NCBI GenBank assembly: GCA_945862535.1 | Contig: CAMAYG010000010.1 | Span: 1 to 52,664, forward strand | Source of the DNA: Rickettsia typhi | Lineage (GTDB): Bacteria; Pseudomonadota; Alphaproteobacteria; Rickettsiales; UBA1997 | DNA length: 52,664 bases | Reading direction: 5' to 3' | Part shown: in pieces, positions 1 through 10,200 of the stretch | How positions within the stretch are numbered: position 1 is the stretch's first letter | How the letters are laid out: each line of letters starts with the position of its first letter | Program-made: the position numbers and the translations under genes | The notes under the pieces: generated by a model | Seen by the model: only the letters and a program-made list of their open reading frames with translations | What the model was told of the DNA's origin: nothing | Database searches by the model: none

Positions 1-124
1 AGCACGACTAAGTAATGTCGTTGCGTTAGCACGACTAAGTAATGTCGTTGCGTTAGCACGACTAAGTAATGTCGTTGCGTTAGCACGACTAAGTAATGTC
101 GTTGCGTTAGCACGACTAAGTAAT
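1..124. repeat. 27-bp tandem repeat array, 4 full copies plus a partial one
   Basis: Four exact 27-bp units begin at 1, 28, 55 and 82, and a fifth unit beginning at 109 diverges after 16 bases. The array is cut by the window start, so its true length is unknown. Each unit contains an imperfect palindrome, GCACGAC and GTCGTTGC around an 8-base AT-rich loop, so each copy could fold as a hairpin. Because 27 is divisible by 3, the array is open in one forward frame (repeat ARLSNVVAL) and in two reverse frames. There are no unique spacers between units, so it is not a CRISPR array. Confidence 0.95.
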
Positions 125-229
125 TTCAAGTGTCGTTATTTAATGGAAATAGCATTGCTAGACTTTCTAGAGCCGATTATTAAGAATCTGATATCTGGTA
201 TTTGGGTTATTGTGCAATTTTATGTTTAG
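2..229 (+). CDS. Possible 3' end of an ORF made of 9-residue repeats (partial)
   Basis: The forward frame starting at base 2 is open from the window edge through the 27-bp tandem repeats to a TAG at 227-229. It would encode ARLSNVVAL repeated about four and a half times, followed by a hydrophobic 34-residue tail. It may be the end of a real gene lying outside the window, or only a by-product of a repeat whose length is a multiple of three. I recognise no family. It would be convergent with the metallopeptidase gene downstream, whose stop lies 12 bases away. Confidence is low because the tail has no recognisable motif. Confidence 0.2.
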   Translation, partial: ARLSNVVALARLSNVVALARLSNVVALARLSNVVALARLSNFKCRYLMEIALLDFLEPIIKNLISGIWVIVQFYV

Positions 230-240
230 CTTCTTTATAT

Positions 241-945
241 TTAAAGACGGGAAGTGGCATTAAGGCTAAAGCTTTCGAGTTGCGATTTAACTATTCGATA
301 ATTTGGAACAAATTCTTGCTGGAGAGAGTAGAATCTTTTGCTGTGATTGCGGTGCTTTAAATGGCAAAGCTCGTGCATAATTACATAATCAAGGCAGATA
401 ATTGGGGTAGAAATTAGGTGGCTATTTAGAGTCATAACCCCCAAAGAAGACATCGAACCCCAGCGAGACCTCATTTTTCTAATCTTGAGCTGTGGCAAAT
501 AATAATGATATTTGGCAGAAAATATATTAAAATTAACCAACAATCTTTGGGTAAAAACCTCTTCGGCCGATGAATTAAGCCATTTTGTAATAATATTTTT
601 AGTTTTGCTATTTTTTGTTTTGTAGATATAGATAATATCTTCTAGGATCTCGACATAGTTTTTCTTTGCCTCGACAATTTTAATTCTGTAATCAATACCT
701 AAATAGCATATGGTTTCGCCGTCGATATATAATTTTGGCTTGGCTATTGGCTTTTTATTATTTTGAAAATAGGCAATTTTTTTATCGATCCAGCCTTGTT
801 TTGCCTTGATGATGCTGTTGATCTTATTTTTACTAAGAGAGCTTGGAACCGTAACCCTAACGGTGCAATCGTGATTAACTCTAATGCTAATGGTTCTGCG
901 ACGAACAGATTTAACAATTTGAAAAAATGTGGCGATTGCTTCCAT
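241..945 (-). CDS. SprT/YgjP-type zinc metallopeptidase (DUF45 family)
   Basis: Soluble protein of the SprT-like/YgjP (M48-related) family. The zinc site is visible as HELCHLKHRNHSKRF near residues 191-205: the HExxH pair, followed by the conserved N-H-S-K-R-F that supplies further family signature residues. Upstream, the RxRxRWGS-type segment (KMRSRWGSMSS) is also typical. The frame is open from 1023, but the family normally begins close to the segment that follows the ATG at 945, and that start avoids overlap with the end of gcvPA, so I chose it (234 residues, normal length). It lies 34 bases downstream of gcvPA and may be co-transcribed. Cellular role is uncertain; the E. coli relative YgjP has been linked to nucleotide hydrolysis, so a peptidase activity should not be taken as proven. 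Confidence 0.85.
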   Translation of the reverse strand: MEAIATFFQIVKSVRRRTISIRVNHDCTVRVTVPSSLSKNKINSIIKAKQGWIDKKIAYFQNNKKPIAKPKLYIDGETICYLGIDYRIKIVEAKKNYVEILEDIIYIYKTKNSKTKNIITKWLNSSAEEVFTQRLLVNFNIFSAKYHYYLPQLKIRKMRSRWGSMSSLGVMTLNSHLISTPIICLDYVIMHELCHLKHRNHSKRFYSLQQEFVPNYRIVKSQLESFSLNATSRL

Positions 946-979
946 TAGCAGGAATTTTAAGTTGCAAAAATATTGCTGT

Positions 980-2266
980 TTAAAGCTTTGCCAGTTCTTG
1001 TGTAAGCAAGTTAATATCTGCATCGGTGGTTAATTCGCTAAAGGCAAGAATCATCTTATTGCCTATTGCCAAACCGCCAATGATATTATTTGCCAATAGC
1101 TTCTTATTAACTTCTTTGGCATCTTGCGGTAATTCAATGGTAAATTCGTTAAAGAAACTATTATTGAGAATTTTAATATTGCCAATTTTCGCAATAGCAT
1201 CGTGGGCTTTGCAGGCTTTCTGATGATTTATTAGAGCCAATTGTTTAAAGCCAATTTCTCCTAGTAAGCTAGTATGGATGGTAAATGCTGTAGCACATAA
1301 ACCCTGATTAGAACAAATGTTCGAAGTTGCCTTTTCACGGCGAATATGTTGCTCGCGGGCATTTAGAGTAAGAACAAAGCCATCTTTGCCTTCGACATCG
1401 ACAGTTTTACCGCAGATTCTACCAGGCATCTGGCGAACAAATTGCTTCTTGCTGGCAAAGAAGCCTAATAAAGGCCCGCCAAAATTAAGGCCAACACCCA
1501 AGGATGAAGCTTCGCCAACAACAATATCAGCCATTGATGGCGGTTGCAACAGACCTAAGGCAACAATTTCGTTCACTGCAACAATCATCATCGCCCCTAC
1601 TTCGTTGCATTTATTGCGAATCTGGGCAAGATCGGTAATGTCGCCGTAGAAATTTGGATATTGCACCACAAAAGCCGCACAATCTTCGTTAATTTCGTTA
1701 AGATCTGAGCTAATGGCAATTTGGGTTTCTGCCAAATCGAGGTAGGTTTTGCTAACAGCAAGATAATCTGGGTGAGTATTGGTGTCGAAAATAATTTTTT
1801 TACGATCTTGCTTAATTCTTAAAGCCATTAAACAAGCTTCGGCAGTAGATGTTGCCCCATCATACATTGAGGCATTGGCAATTTCCATACCGGTTAATAA
1901 AGCGATCATACTTTGAAATTGAAAGATAACCGCTAAAGTTCCCTGAGATATTTCTGGTTGATAAGGGGTATAAGAGGTAAGAAATTCTGACCTTTGAATG
2001 AGATGGTCTACGGCAGCGGGAATATGATGTTTATAGCAACCGGCACCAAGAAAAAACGGCCCCGAGCCTGCGGAACGATTTTTAATTGCCAACTTACTAA
2101 TATGATTCTCGACTTCTATTTCGCCTAAATGATTAGCAAGTTCGCTAATTGGCGAAGTAAGCAAGGCTTCTTGCGGAACCGCATCGAATAACTGATTAAT
2201 GTTGCTAATGCCAATTTCGGTTCGCATATTGGCACGATCATTTGGTGTAAGAGCAAGGTAACGCAT
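980..2266 (-). CDS. gcvPA: Glycine dehydrogenase (decarboxylating) subunit 1, P-protein
   Basis: N-terminal half of the two-subunit glycine decarboxylase (P-protein) of the glycine cleavage system. With subunit 2 it decarboxylates glycine and passes the aminomethyl group to lipoyl-GcvH. The fold is aminotransferase-like but this subunit lacks the PLP lysine, which sits in GcvPB. Recognisable segments include MRYLALTPNDRANM at the start, SFLTSYTPYQPEISQGTLA (as FLTSYTPYQPEISQG), and GEASSLGVGLNFGGPLLGFF. The open frame extends to 2320 but family members begin at MRY(L/T)P, so the ATG at 2266 (428 residues) is preferred. Neither gcvPB nor gcvH is in the window; gcvT is about 17 kb away. Confidence 0.93.
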   Translation of the reverse strand: MRYLALTPNDRANMRTEIGISNINQLFDAVPQEALLTSPISELANHLGEIEVENHISKLAIKNRSAGSGPFFLGAGCYKHHIPAAVDHLIQRSEFLTSYTPYQPEISQGTLAVIFQFQSMIALLTGMEIANASMYDGATSTAEACLMALRIKQDRKKIIFDTNTHPDYLAVSKTYLDLAETQIAISSDLNEINEDCAAFVVQYPNFYGDITDLAQIRNKCNEVGAMMIVAVNEIVALGLLQPPSMADIVVGEASSLGVGLNFGGPLLGFFASKKQFVRQMPGRICGKTVDVEGKDGFVLTLNAREQHIRREKATSNICSNQGLCATAFTIHTSLLGEIGFKQLALINHQKACKAHDAIAKIGNIKILNNSFFNEFTIELPQDAKEVNKKLLANNIIGGLAIGNKMILAFSELTTDADINLLTQELAKL

Positions 2267-2566
2267 AGAATTAGAAATGATATTATCGATAAAGACCAAC
2301 ATAATATTGGCAAAAAGCACTAAATTACCGCTAATAATATTAAGCTTTTTTTTATAATCAATAATAATTAGTGGTAATTATTAGGCTCTTTACTATGGGC
2401 ACTGTCGCAAAATCACTCCAATATTACCAATAAATCTTAAGAAATGCTCAAGAATCTTTTGCTAATTAACCTAATTTATTTAAAAGAATAACTAGTTGAA
2501 GCCTTGTTTTATATACTTCTAACAAGGTTTTGTAAAAAAGTTATTTAACAAATTTAGTCTGGTGTA

Positions 2567-2698
2567 ATGCAAATAGAAATAGCCAATCTTAATGATTTGC
2601 TAAGAAAGATCACTTTTACCGCCAACTTCTTTAATAGCACAAGAATAAAAATCGCCGACGAACAAGCTCGCTTTGGATGTAAAGGCAATAAACATTGA
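2567..2698 (+). pseudogene. Possible remnant of an IS5-type transposase
   Basis: A short frame of 43 codons from ATG at 2567 to TGA at 2696-2698. Its end, IADEQARFGCKGNKH, resembles the (D/E)ARFGxKGK segment found just before the second catalytic Asp region of IS5-family transposases common in Rickettsiales. No inverted terminal repeats or other transposase segments are visible nearby, so if correct this is a decayed fragment. The match rests on about ten residues and memory of the family, hence low confidence. Confidence 0.25.
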
Positions 2699-2896
2699 TA
2701 AAACTAGAGATCTAGATTTGCGACAAGGTCAAAAGCGGGCTTTGTTGTTGCCGTAAAATCGCCCACCTTGTCATCTTACGCGACCTCCGTCGTCACCTCC
2801 GCACAAGCGAAGCGAAGTTGCGGGATCTACCTTCCGTCGTCACCTCTGCACAAAGTTGCAGGATCTGCCCCACATCGTCATCCTGCACGGAAGCTT

Positions 2897-2996
2897 GCGA
2901 AGTTGCAGGATCCATGGTAATAAAATCAATATTAAATGGAAGCTCGCTAAAAAGTATTTACTTTCTCTAGACCCTGCGACTTCGCGCAGGGTGACG
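2897..2996. repeat. 100-bp direct repeat, copy 1
   Basis: Matches 3447-3546 with a single mismatch (C at 2967, G at 3517), offset 550 bases. It begins in a gcgaagttgcaggatcc hairpin arm, includes an AT-rich core, and ends in the palindrome accctgcgacttcgcgcagggt. The near identity implies a recent duplication or recombination between the two composite modules. Confidence 0.95.
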
Positions 2997-3100
2997 GTTG
3001 TGAGGAGCCATTTATCTTCCCGCGAGCTTCCGTGCAGGATGACAAATGGAGGGCTATGGATCCTGCAACTTCGCGCGGAAGGTGACGATGTGGAAAATTA

Positions 3101-3232
3101 TCGGCAACAAGGGGTCTAGCCCCTTGTGGTGAATGCGAGGGTGGGCTGATTCTACTACTAATAACCATCGTAGTCGATCTCTTTCCGTCCGTCATCGTGA
3201 CGAGACAAGGGGTTGAAACCCCTTGTTGCCGA
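3101..3232. repeat. 132-bp element bounded by 15-bp perfect inverted repeats
   Basis: The 15-base arm at 3101-3115 (tcggcaacaaggggt) is the exact reverse complement of 3218-3232. Each end also contains its own hairpin: caagggg/ccccttg at 3108-3126, and a 9-bp stem with a 2-base loop at 3206-3225. The arrangement resembles a miniature inverted-repeat element, but I see no clear target-site duplication. Confidence 0.75.
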
Positions 3233-3446
3233 AGGAAAATGGTTGTTTATTGCGGTAAAACCGCCCCAGTCGTTATCTTCGTACTCACCCCACCGTCACC
3301 TCCGCGCGAAGTTGCAGGATCTACCTTCCGTCGTCATCCTGCACGGAAGCTTGCGAAGTTGCAGGATCTGCCCCACATCGTCATCCTGCACGGAGCGAAG
3401 CGAAGTTGCAGGATCTACCTTCCGTTGTCACCTCCGCACAAGCGAA

Positions 3447-3546
3447 GCGAAGTTGCAGGATCCATGGTAATAAAATCAATATTAAATGGAAGCTCGCTAA
3501 AAAGTATTTACTTTCTGTAGACCCTGCGACTTCGCGCAGGGTGACG
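3447..3546. repeat. 100-bp direct repeat, copy 2
   Basis: Second copy of the 2897-2996 sequence, one mismatch. It is followed by three variants of the same short arm (gcagggtgacg, gcgcagggtgacaagg, gcgcagggtgacgacgg) up to about 3610, suggesting small tandem expansion of the hairpin arm. Confidence 0.95.
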
Positions 3547-4204
3547 ATGTGGGGGCGCAGGGTGACAAGGTGGGGGCGCAGGGTGACGACGGAGGAGTCG
3601 CGGAGGTGACGAGTTGTGAATTAGATATCGCGGAATTGCCAAAAATCAGTTCCAAGTCTTTATGGAAAGTCTGGCTTTTAATTTTACTGGCATTTAATTT
3701 TACTGGCTTTTAACTTTAAAAGACTAATAAAGCTTGCAGATCAAAAGCCGATTACAGATCAAAAACCGAGTTTTGCAACATAAAGATAGGGATTTTTGCA
3801 TGAATACAAAAACTCATCAAATAAAGCCAAAACAAAGCCTTGCAAGATAATAAATTCTAAAAATTATTAAAAATATTAGGGATTTAAATTGCAAATTCCG
3901 ATTTTATTGGATTTTTTGATAAAAAATTGAGGATTTAAATTTTCGACAGTCTCTTTATAAGTCAATAAGTTGCCGACATAATTTGGGGGTTGAAACAGTC
4001 TGTTGCTGAATGAACGTTATCAATGAAAAAAGCAAATTCCGCAGAAGAAATAAGGCTCGCTTCTTGTTGTAAAATCTCTCTCCACCGTCATCCTGCATGA
4101 AGTTACAGGATGACGATTATGGGGATCTTAATTATGCGACATTCTCGCCAAACTCATAGATTACCAATTTATAACATTACTCTTAAGGTTTTGTCTAGAC
4201 TGAT

Positions 4205-7200
4205 TTAAGATGTATTGTTAACTGGAAAAAATGTAACATATTTATCGTTTTGCAATCGATAATCAAGCATTGTACCAATTGCCCCATAGTAATTAATTGC
4301 CATATAAGGCAATATTGAGAAAAATTTATAGAATCCACCTTTTTCACTGCCATTTGAATTTGTTGTTACTGAATCGTGAAATTGGGAAAAGGATTTAAAA
4401 CCAGGAACTCCATAATAAAAAGCTTTTAAATGAATTGCATAATCAGATATTGATATTCTGCAAATATAACTATTTTTACAAGCATCGTCTGCCCTTCCAA
4501 CGCTAGATTTTTCGTTGCTATTGAAAGGATTGCCTGTCCATAAATTTGGAGCTGGATGGTTTACTAATTGCTGATTTTTAATTTCGTTATTATTTTCATC
4601 GACTACTCTACTAACCCAAACTGGTGTAAAGGGAATTGTGTCAATGCTTGCATTGCCTTCTTCAGTTTTCTTTTTAACAACAAAATTGGTACCAAACCAA
4701 AAATCAGATGCAAATTTTAAATCTTTAGCAACACTTGCATTATCATTTATTAGACGATGATCAATTGATAAACCGCCTTCGAAATCAACAATAACTTTTG
4801 ATTTTATATCGGAAATGAGTTGATAATTTTTATCCACACTAGCAAAAACCGTTCTTTGATAGTAATTATTTTTTAGCAAAAAATTCATCTCTGTAAAACC
4901 GCTAGAGCCTTGTTCTGCATTGTTTTGATTTGTAAAATTAACATTACCTGCAAAATCTAGACCAAAATATTCTAAGTAGAAATAATCTTCAATATTTTCC
5001 TTGGCGAAAACTCCAAAAACATTGATATTGGTATCGTTAGAGCTTATTTTAGCCCCCGTTAATTTAAAATCGCCATTGGCATTAATATTGATTTTATTAT
5101 TAGCAATTACTGTAGTGATATCATCAGTCCATATTTTATAAAACTCACCTAAATGAAAATTAGAATTATAGCTAATATTATCGCCTGCACCTAAGCCAAC
5201 ATTATAGCCATTTGTCAAAGAAAACTCTTCGGACTGCATTGATTTTATATTAAGATTTCTACCAATATTCAAATTAATATCGTTAGCAGACAGATTTGCA
5301 CCAATTATATTGAGATCGTTGCTAGATTTAATTGAGATAGATCCGTTGATACTTGCTATTCTGCTGTTGTTATAGAATACTTTATTATATTGATATTCTT
5401 CTTTAATGATTTCTAACCCCATTTGCATTCCATTGGAGCCAAAATAATTATCTTGTTTAATAATTTTTCGCTGTAATTGATTATCGATATCATTAGCCAA
5501 ACTTGTTATGTTGACATTAAGACCTGCAATATCAATATTGCCCTTGTCACTTAAAATATTACTGCCAGCAATATTAATGTTGTTATTTGCAATAATATTT
5601 ATATTGTTATTAACAAAAAATTGCGACTCTCTAGATGTCGAATTTAATAAATTATTTTCCACCGTTTCTTTCTTGCTGTTTAAGTAAAAAGATCCATAAA
5701 AACCAGTACAAAATGAAGTTGAGCAACTATTAACCGCATTGTTAGTCGTATTTGCAGCGACGATGGTCGCACTAACAACTTTTGCTTCAGCCAAAGCAAG
5801 TTGAGCTATGGCAAATTGCAAAGCTTTATCACTTGCTTTACCTTGTTTTTGAAGCTCTTGAATCTTTTTAAGACGATGTGTTGCTTTTATTACCTTTTTT
5901 TCAGAATCATAAACCGCTTTCCAAGCAAATGCTGTATCGGCATATAAATTACCTATTTTATTGCCACTTTCGATAAATAATGTGCTTTTTTGATTTATAT
6001 AACTAGAAACCTCTTTATCACCTTTAATATTAAAATCGTTAGCTGTTTTAATTGTGGCATCGTTTCCTATTGCTAAATTCGAGGCTATTATATTAAAATT
6101 ACCAGAAAGTGCAACTGAACCACTATTAACATCAGCAATCATAGAGCCTTTAACATTAATATTAGAAGGTTTTAACCACATAGCCTTAGATAATCCTTGC
6201 AATTCTGAGCCAAATCCATTTAAACCTGCCGAAAAAGACAAATGCAATAAATCTCTTGTTATTCTGAACTCACCCATTTCTAACTCTTTTTCTTGACTGG
6301 TTACAGTATTTGTTTCCAATGCTGAACTAATATTTACATCGCCATTAACATTAATAAAAAAGTTGTTACCAATATTGGTATTTGAGCCAATAATGTTAAG
6401 ATTACCGTCGATATTCATCGATGCATCATTAGCAACTTCTAGATTAGCTGAATATTGTCTGGTATTTTTAATATCGCTATTATTTGAAGTTTCTAGATAT
6501 TTTGGTCCTTTTTTGATTGTTAAAACATCTTTATTAAAGTTGGGTATTACCATAAAGGAATAAATATCGATAATTTGTTTACTGAAATCAACCGGATTGA
6601 ATAGCATTTTCAATGAGTCACTATATTTTAATTTAGATTTTTTATTTATCTCGTAATGCCAAGATTTGAGCTCTGCGGCTTCGATATTAACTCCAGACAA
6701 TAAACTATTGCCATCAAGATGATGTTTAAAATCCTTATTATCTACGCCTGATAAGGGATTGCTATTTTGATTAATAGCAATATTGCCAATATTAAGATCT
6801 TTATTAACCTTAACGGAAGATCCGATTAGGTTAAATTCTCCGTTATTTGCTACAATATTTAAATCTCCATTAAAAGCCAATGTTGACTCTAAGGCACTTT
6901 CTTGATAGTCGTAAATTAGATTATATAAAGAAGATTTTATGCTTTTTTTATAATATGACTCCGCTGTCAGTATTGAATTAACTGTATTAACAATATTAAT
7001 ATCACCAAAATTCGCCAATAAATAACCGTCGCCATAGCCCCTTATATTACTGCCAAAAACATTAATATTGCCAATTTTGTCGCTATCAATTGCCATAATT
7101 TTTATATTTCCCTTAGCAAGAATGTTGCTTGCGACATTCTCCACTGTTTCAACAAGATAAGATCCGCCTTTTTTATTTCCACCCCAAACTCTCTCAATGC

Positions 7201-10200
7201 GATTGCGAATCTCTTTAGCTAAAATATCGACACTACCTGCTTCTATTAAAATATCGCCATCAGACATTATTGTTGAAGCAATACTATTGAATTCTTTTTG
7301 AGCCTTAATGCTTAAGCTACCTCCAGCAATTACCGCTGTTTTTGTCACTTTGCTAAATGTATCCGATGCTTTGTGGTGAAAAATATTAATTGAATCAACA
7401 TTTGAATCATTATTAATATTGCCTTTAGCAATAAGATTTAGGCTGTTTCCAGCAATAATTTGCAATTTATTTTCTATATTTGAGAAAGTATTTATCGTCA
7501 AATTTCCACCAGCTCCAAATAAATTAGCACTAGCAATTATTTTACCATAATTAATCACATTATTTGCACTAATATCGATATTATTTGCTAATAATGCCGA
7601 GGAAGGCTCTAAACTATAATTTATAATAGCTGGTTTATCCTTTGTGTAGGCGAGATATAGCCTTGGGTAGGCAACTTTTTGCATCACTCCATTGCCAATA
7701 TCTATCGTCTTTAGTTCATACCAAATTATATCCGATTTAAGATCTTTTACTTGTTGCAATGTTAACTCCAAACCCGCAACTAGCTTAAGATTATCCTGTT
7801 CTAGATAAGCATTATCTATCAACTGATTAAAATTATCTTGCCAATTTGTTCCGCCATATTGATTTTGTCTTTTATTAATCGCAACAATCTGCTGATTAAT
7901 TAAATTCCATTCATAAAAAGGATCGCCAAGCCACTTAATGCCATTTTGATTTGGATCGAAGCCGAATCTTCTTTTATAATAGTTACTCCCTGTTAAGGAG
8001 TGAGGATCGTTAATATTATATGAGGTTTCAATAAGATAATCTTTATCTGGAGCCGCTTTAAAAAACAGACCATTAGGATTTTTTGGCATAATTATTTGCC
8101 AATCAATGTTTGCTGTTGGTGGATTTGGGTCGATATCTTGTTTTAAAGCCAAAGGAGAATTAAAATCTAGATCAATCTGCGGAGAATCAATAGTTAAGTC
8201 ATTAACAGCCAAAATACTAAGATTAAATCCGGCAGAAATTATTGATTTTGTATTTGAGAGTAAAGTTTGAGAAAGCCAGTAGTGGTCGTAGTAGGTTGCC
8301 TGTTTACAACCTCTAAATCTTCCGCATTTTTTCCAGTGGATTTGATAAATATAAGGCACAGAAACATTAAATTCTGTTCTTAGGTTTTTAAGATTTGTTG
8401 CCTTAATATCTACATTTTTTCCAGCACTGATTATTGAAGAATTGTTTAAAATACTATTGGCTATAATAGCAATATTTTCTTTCGCACTAATCACAGATTC
8501 CGTGCTATTGAGAGTAGAATAAACAACATCATAACCCCAAAGAACGGTATTTTTCCAAGCATTTGCTATATTGCGATAAGATTTTCTATCTACCGCAACT
8601 TCAGAAACATTCAGGTCTAGATTGTCTTTGGCGATATTATTTAGGCTTAAAGCTTTAATATTAACATTACCCGAAAATGAATTAATACTTGCACCGTTAA
8701 TATTGGATAATTCTTCTGCATAATTAACTGATTTTGTTATATTGTATTTTGCTAACAACTCTTGATATATCTGGCGGTCAAATTCTTGAAAACTACCCAA
8801 ATATAGCCGATTATCCTTTTCTAAGCCATTATAATCAATTACCTCGTCGACTAATTTTTTTGTAAAATCGCCATTTTCATTAAGATAACCAAAGCTTATT
8901 AAGTGATTAAAGATTTGCTCAGCTTTATCGTTGCCAAATTCTGCAGACAACGATTTAAAGCTATTTTTATTTAACAAAGCCTCTCTATTATTTACTTCTG
9001 CTAAAAAATGCCCTATTTCTTCCTTCAAAATAAGAAAACGAGGATCGATATTTATCTTGCTATAATCGTTAAAAAGATTAAGGAACTCTTGTTTTATGGC
9101 ACCATTCTTCGATAAATAATTTTTGGCAATCAGATCTTCTAATAAAATCTGATTCTCGTCAAAAAGAGTATTTTTGTCAAAATCGACACCCAAGAAATCC
9201 GCATCTTTAAAGGAATAACTATCTTCTTTAGAGATAAGCCTATTCCATATTGCACTTTTTGCCCCTTGATACCTGTCACCAAGACCAATTTTATTAAAAG
9301 AATTGGCAAAATCATCTTCATCGACAAAGCTAAAATTTTGAGTTTTTTGATAATTCCCATTCAAATAACCAAAATCAACAAGATCGTTAAGTAAATCCTC
9401 GGCAGAGTTTCTAGGAGATTTTACAATATCATAAAAGCTAGTATTGCTAATTTTCCCCTTATCGACATTTAAGATAAGATCCTTAATTATAGCTTGATAA
9501 TCCTTCAAGAAAGAGGTATTAAAAACAATGTCTTCACTATAAAATCTTGTATTAACATTGCCTTTTTCATCAATTACACCTTCTTCAACGAGAGTGTTGT
9601 AAAAATCTTTTGCATTATCAATTTTTCCTTTTTCTACTGCTTGATAATTGATATAATTAAGGTCTTTTAACAATATTTTGTTTATTGTCGCGGCTTTTAC
9701 AATTTGACTATAAATATTAATTTTATAACCGCTAAAACTATCGGAAATTATAAAATTATCAATATTCACTTCGTCATTAAATAAATCGCTAACATTGCCA
9801 TTATTGTCTACATAACCTCTATCAATTAACTCCTCAATTAACACATTACTTAAGTCAAAATCTAAGATTCCAAGAAAATAATTTTCGGTCACATTGCCAT
9901 TTTTTACCTTTTCAATTGCTAGAAAAACATCGTCTTTAAGGTAGTTAATTAAAGGATCATCCCCTAAGTTAAGTCCGCCAACTCCCTTTTCTTTGGTATC
10001 GTTATAAAATTTCTGTAAAATATTGCCAATATTATCGATGTAGCCACTATTAAAAAGGCCAAGCATTATATTATCTGCCTTGTTGTTAAAGTTTTTACTA
10101 ATTTTAGTAATGCTATTAGCATTACCTTTAACATTAACAATCTTCGGCGAGGCATTAGATAATGTTTTATATATCTCCTCCTTATAATAATCTAGATCAC

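Larger units (their letters stand above)
2720..4117. repeat. Composite palindromic repeat modules (three degenerate copies)
   Basis: The same succession of short modules occurs three times: about 2725-2910, 3206-3470 and 3985-4117. Each has a ttgttgccg(g)taaaa-type segment followed by cgccc-rich sequence and then one to four hairpins of the form gtcatcctgcacgg...gcgaagttgcaggatc. In the second and third copies this is preceded by a ggggttgaaac segment. The third copy is degenerate (cgtcatcctgcatgaagtta then caggatgacg). The hairpins resemble the small palindromic elements scattered in Rickettsia and Wolbachia genomes. They are confined to this one intergenic region in the window. Confidence 0.8.
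2321..4204. other. Gene-poor intergenic region rich in palindromic repeats
   Basis: This 1.9-kb stretch between gcvPA and the TpsA gene holds no convincing intact gene. About 2400-2700 is AT-rich with one possible transposase remnant. About 2720-3620 and 3985-4120 are filled with GC-richer hairpin repeats of the type gtcatcctgcac...gttgcaggatc. About 3620-3980 and 4120-4204 are AT-rich with nothing I can name. Open frames of 60-107 codons here consist almost entirely of the repeats and read differently on both strands, so I do not regard them as genes. Confidence 0.85.

Noticed and set aside
1..124. CRISPR array
   Set aside because: Units follow each other directly with no unique spacers and no cas genes nearby; it is a plain tandem repeat.
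980..1023. Longer N-terminus for the metallopeptidase overlapping gcvPA
   Set aside because: The extra 26 residues do not resemble the family and would overlap the end of gcvPA; the ATG at 945 fits better.
2856..3609. Several overlapping open frames of 67-107 codons on both strands
   Set aside because: They are composed of the palindromic repeats, overlap each other in different frames and show no protein-like conservation pattern.
6054..6563. Opposite-strand open frames inside the TpsA gene
   Set aside because: They are shadows of the N/I/S-rich coding strand, with no start context or recognisable protein.
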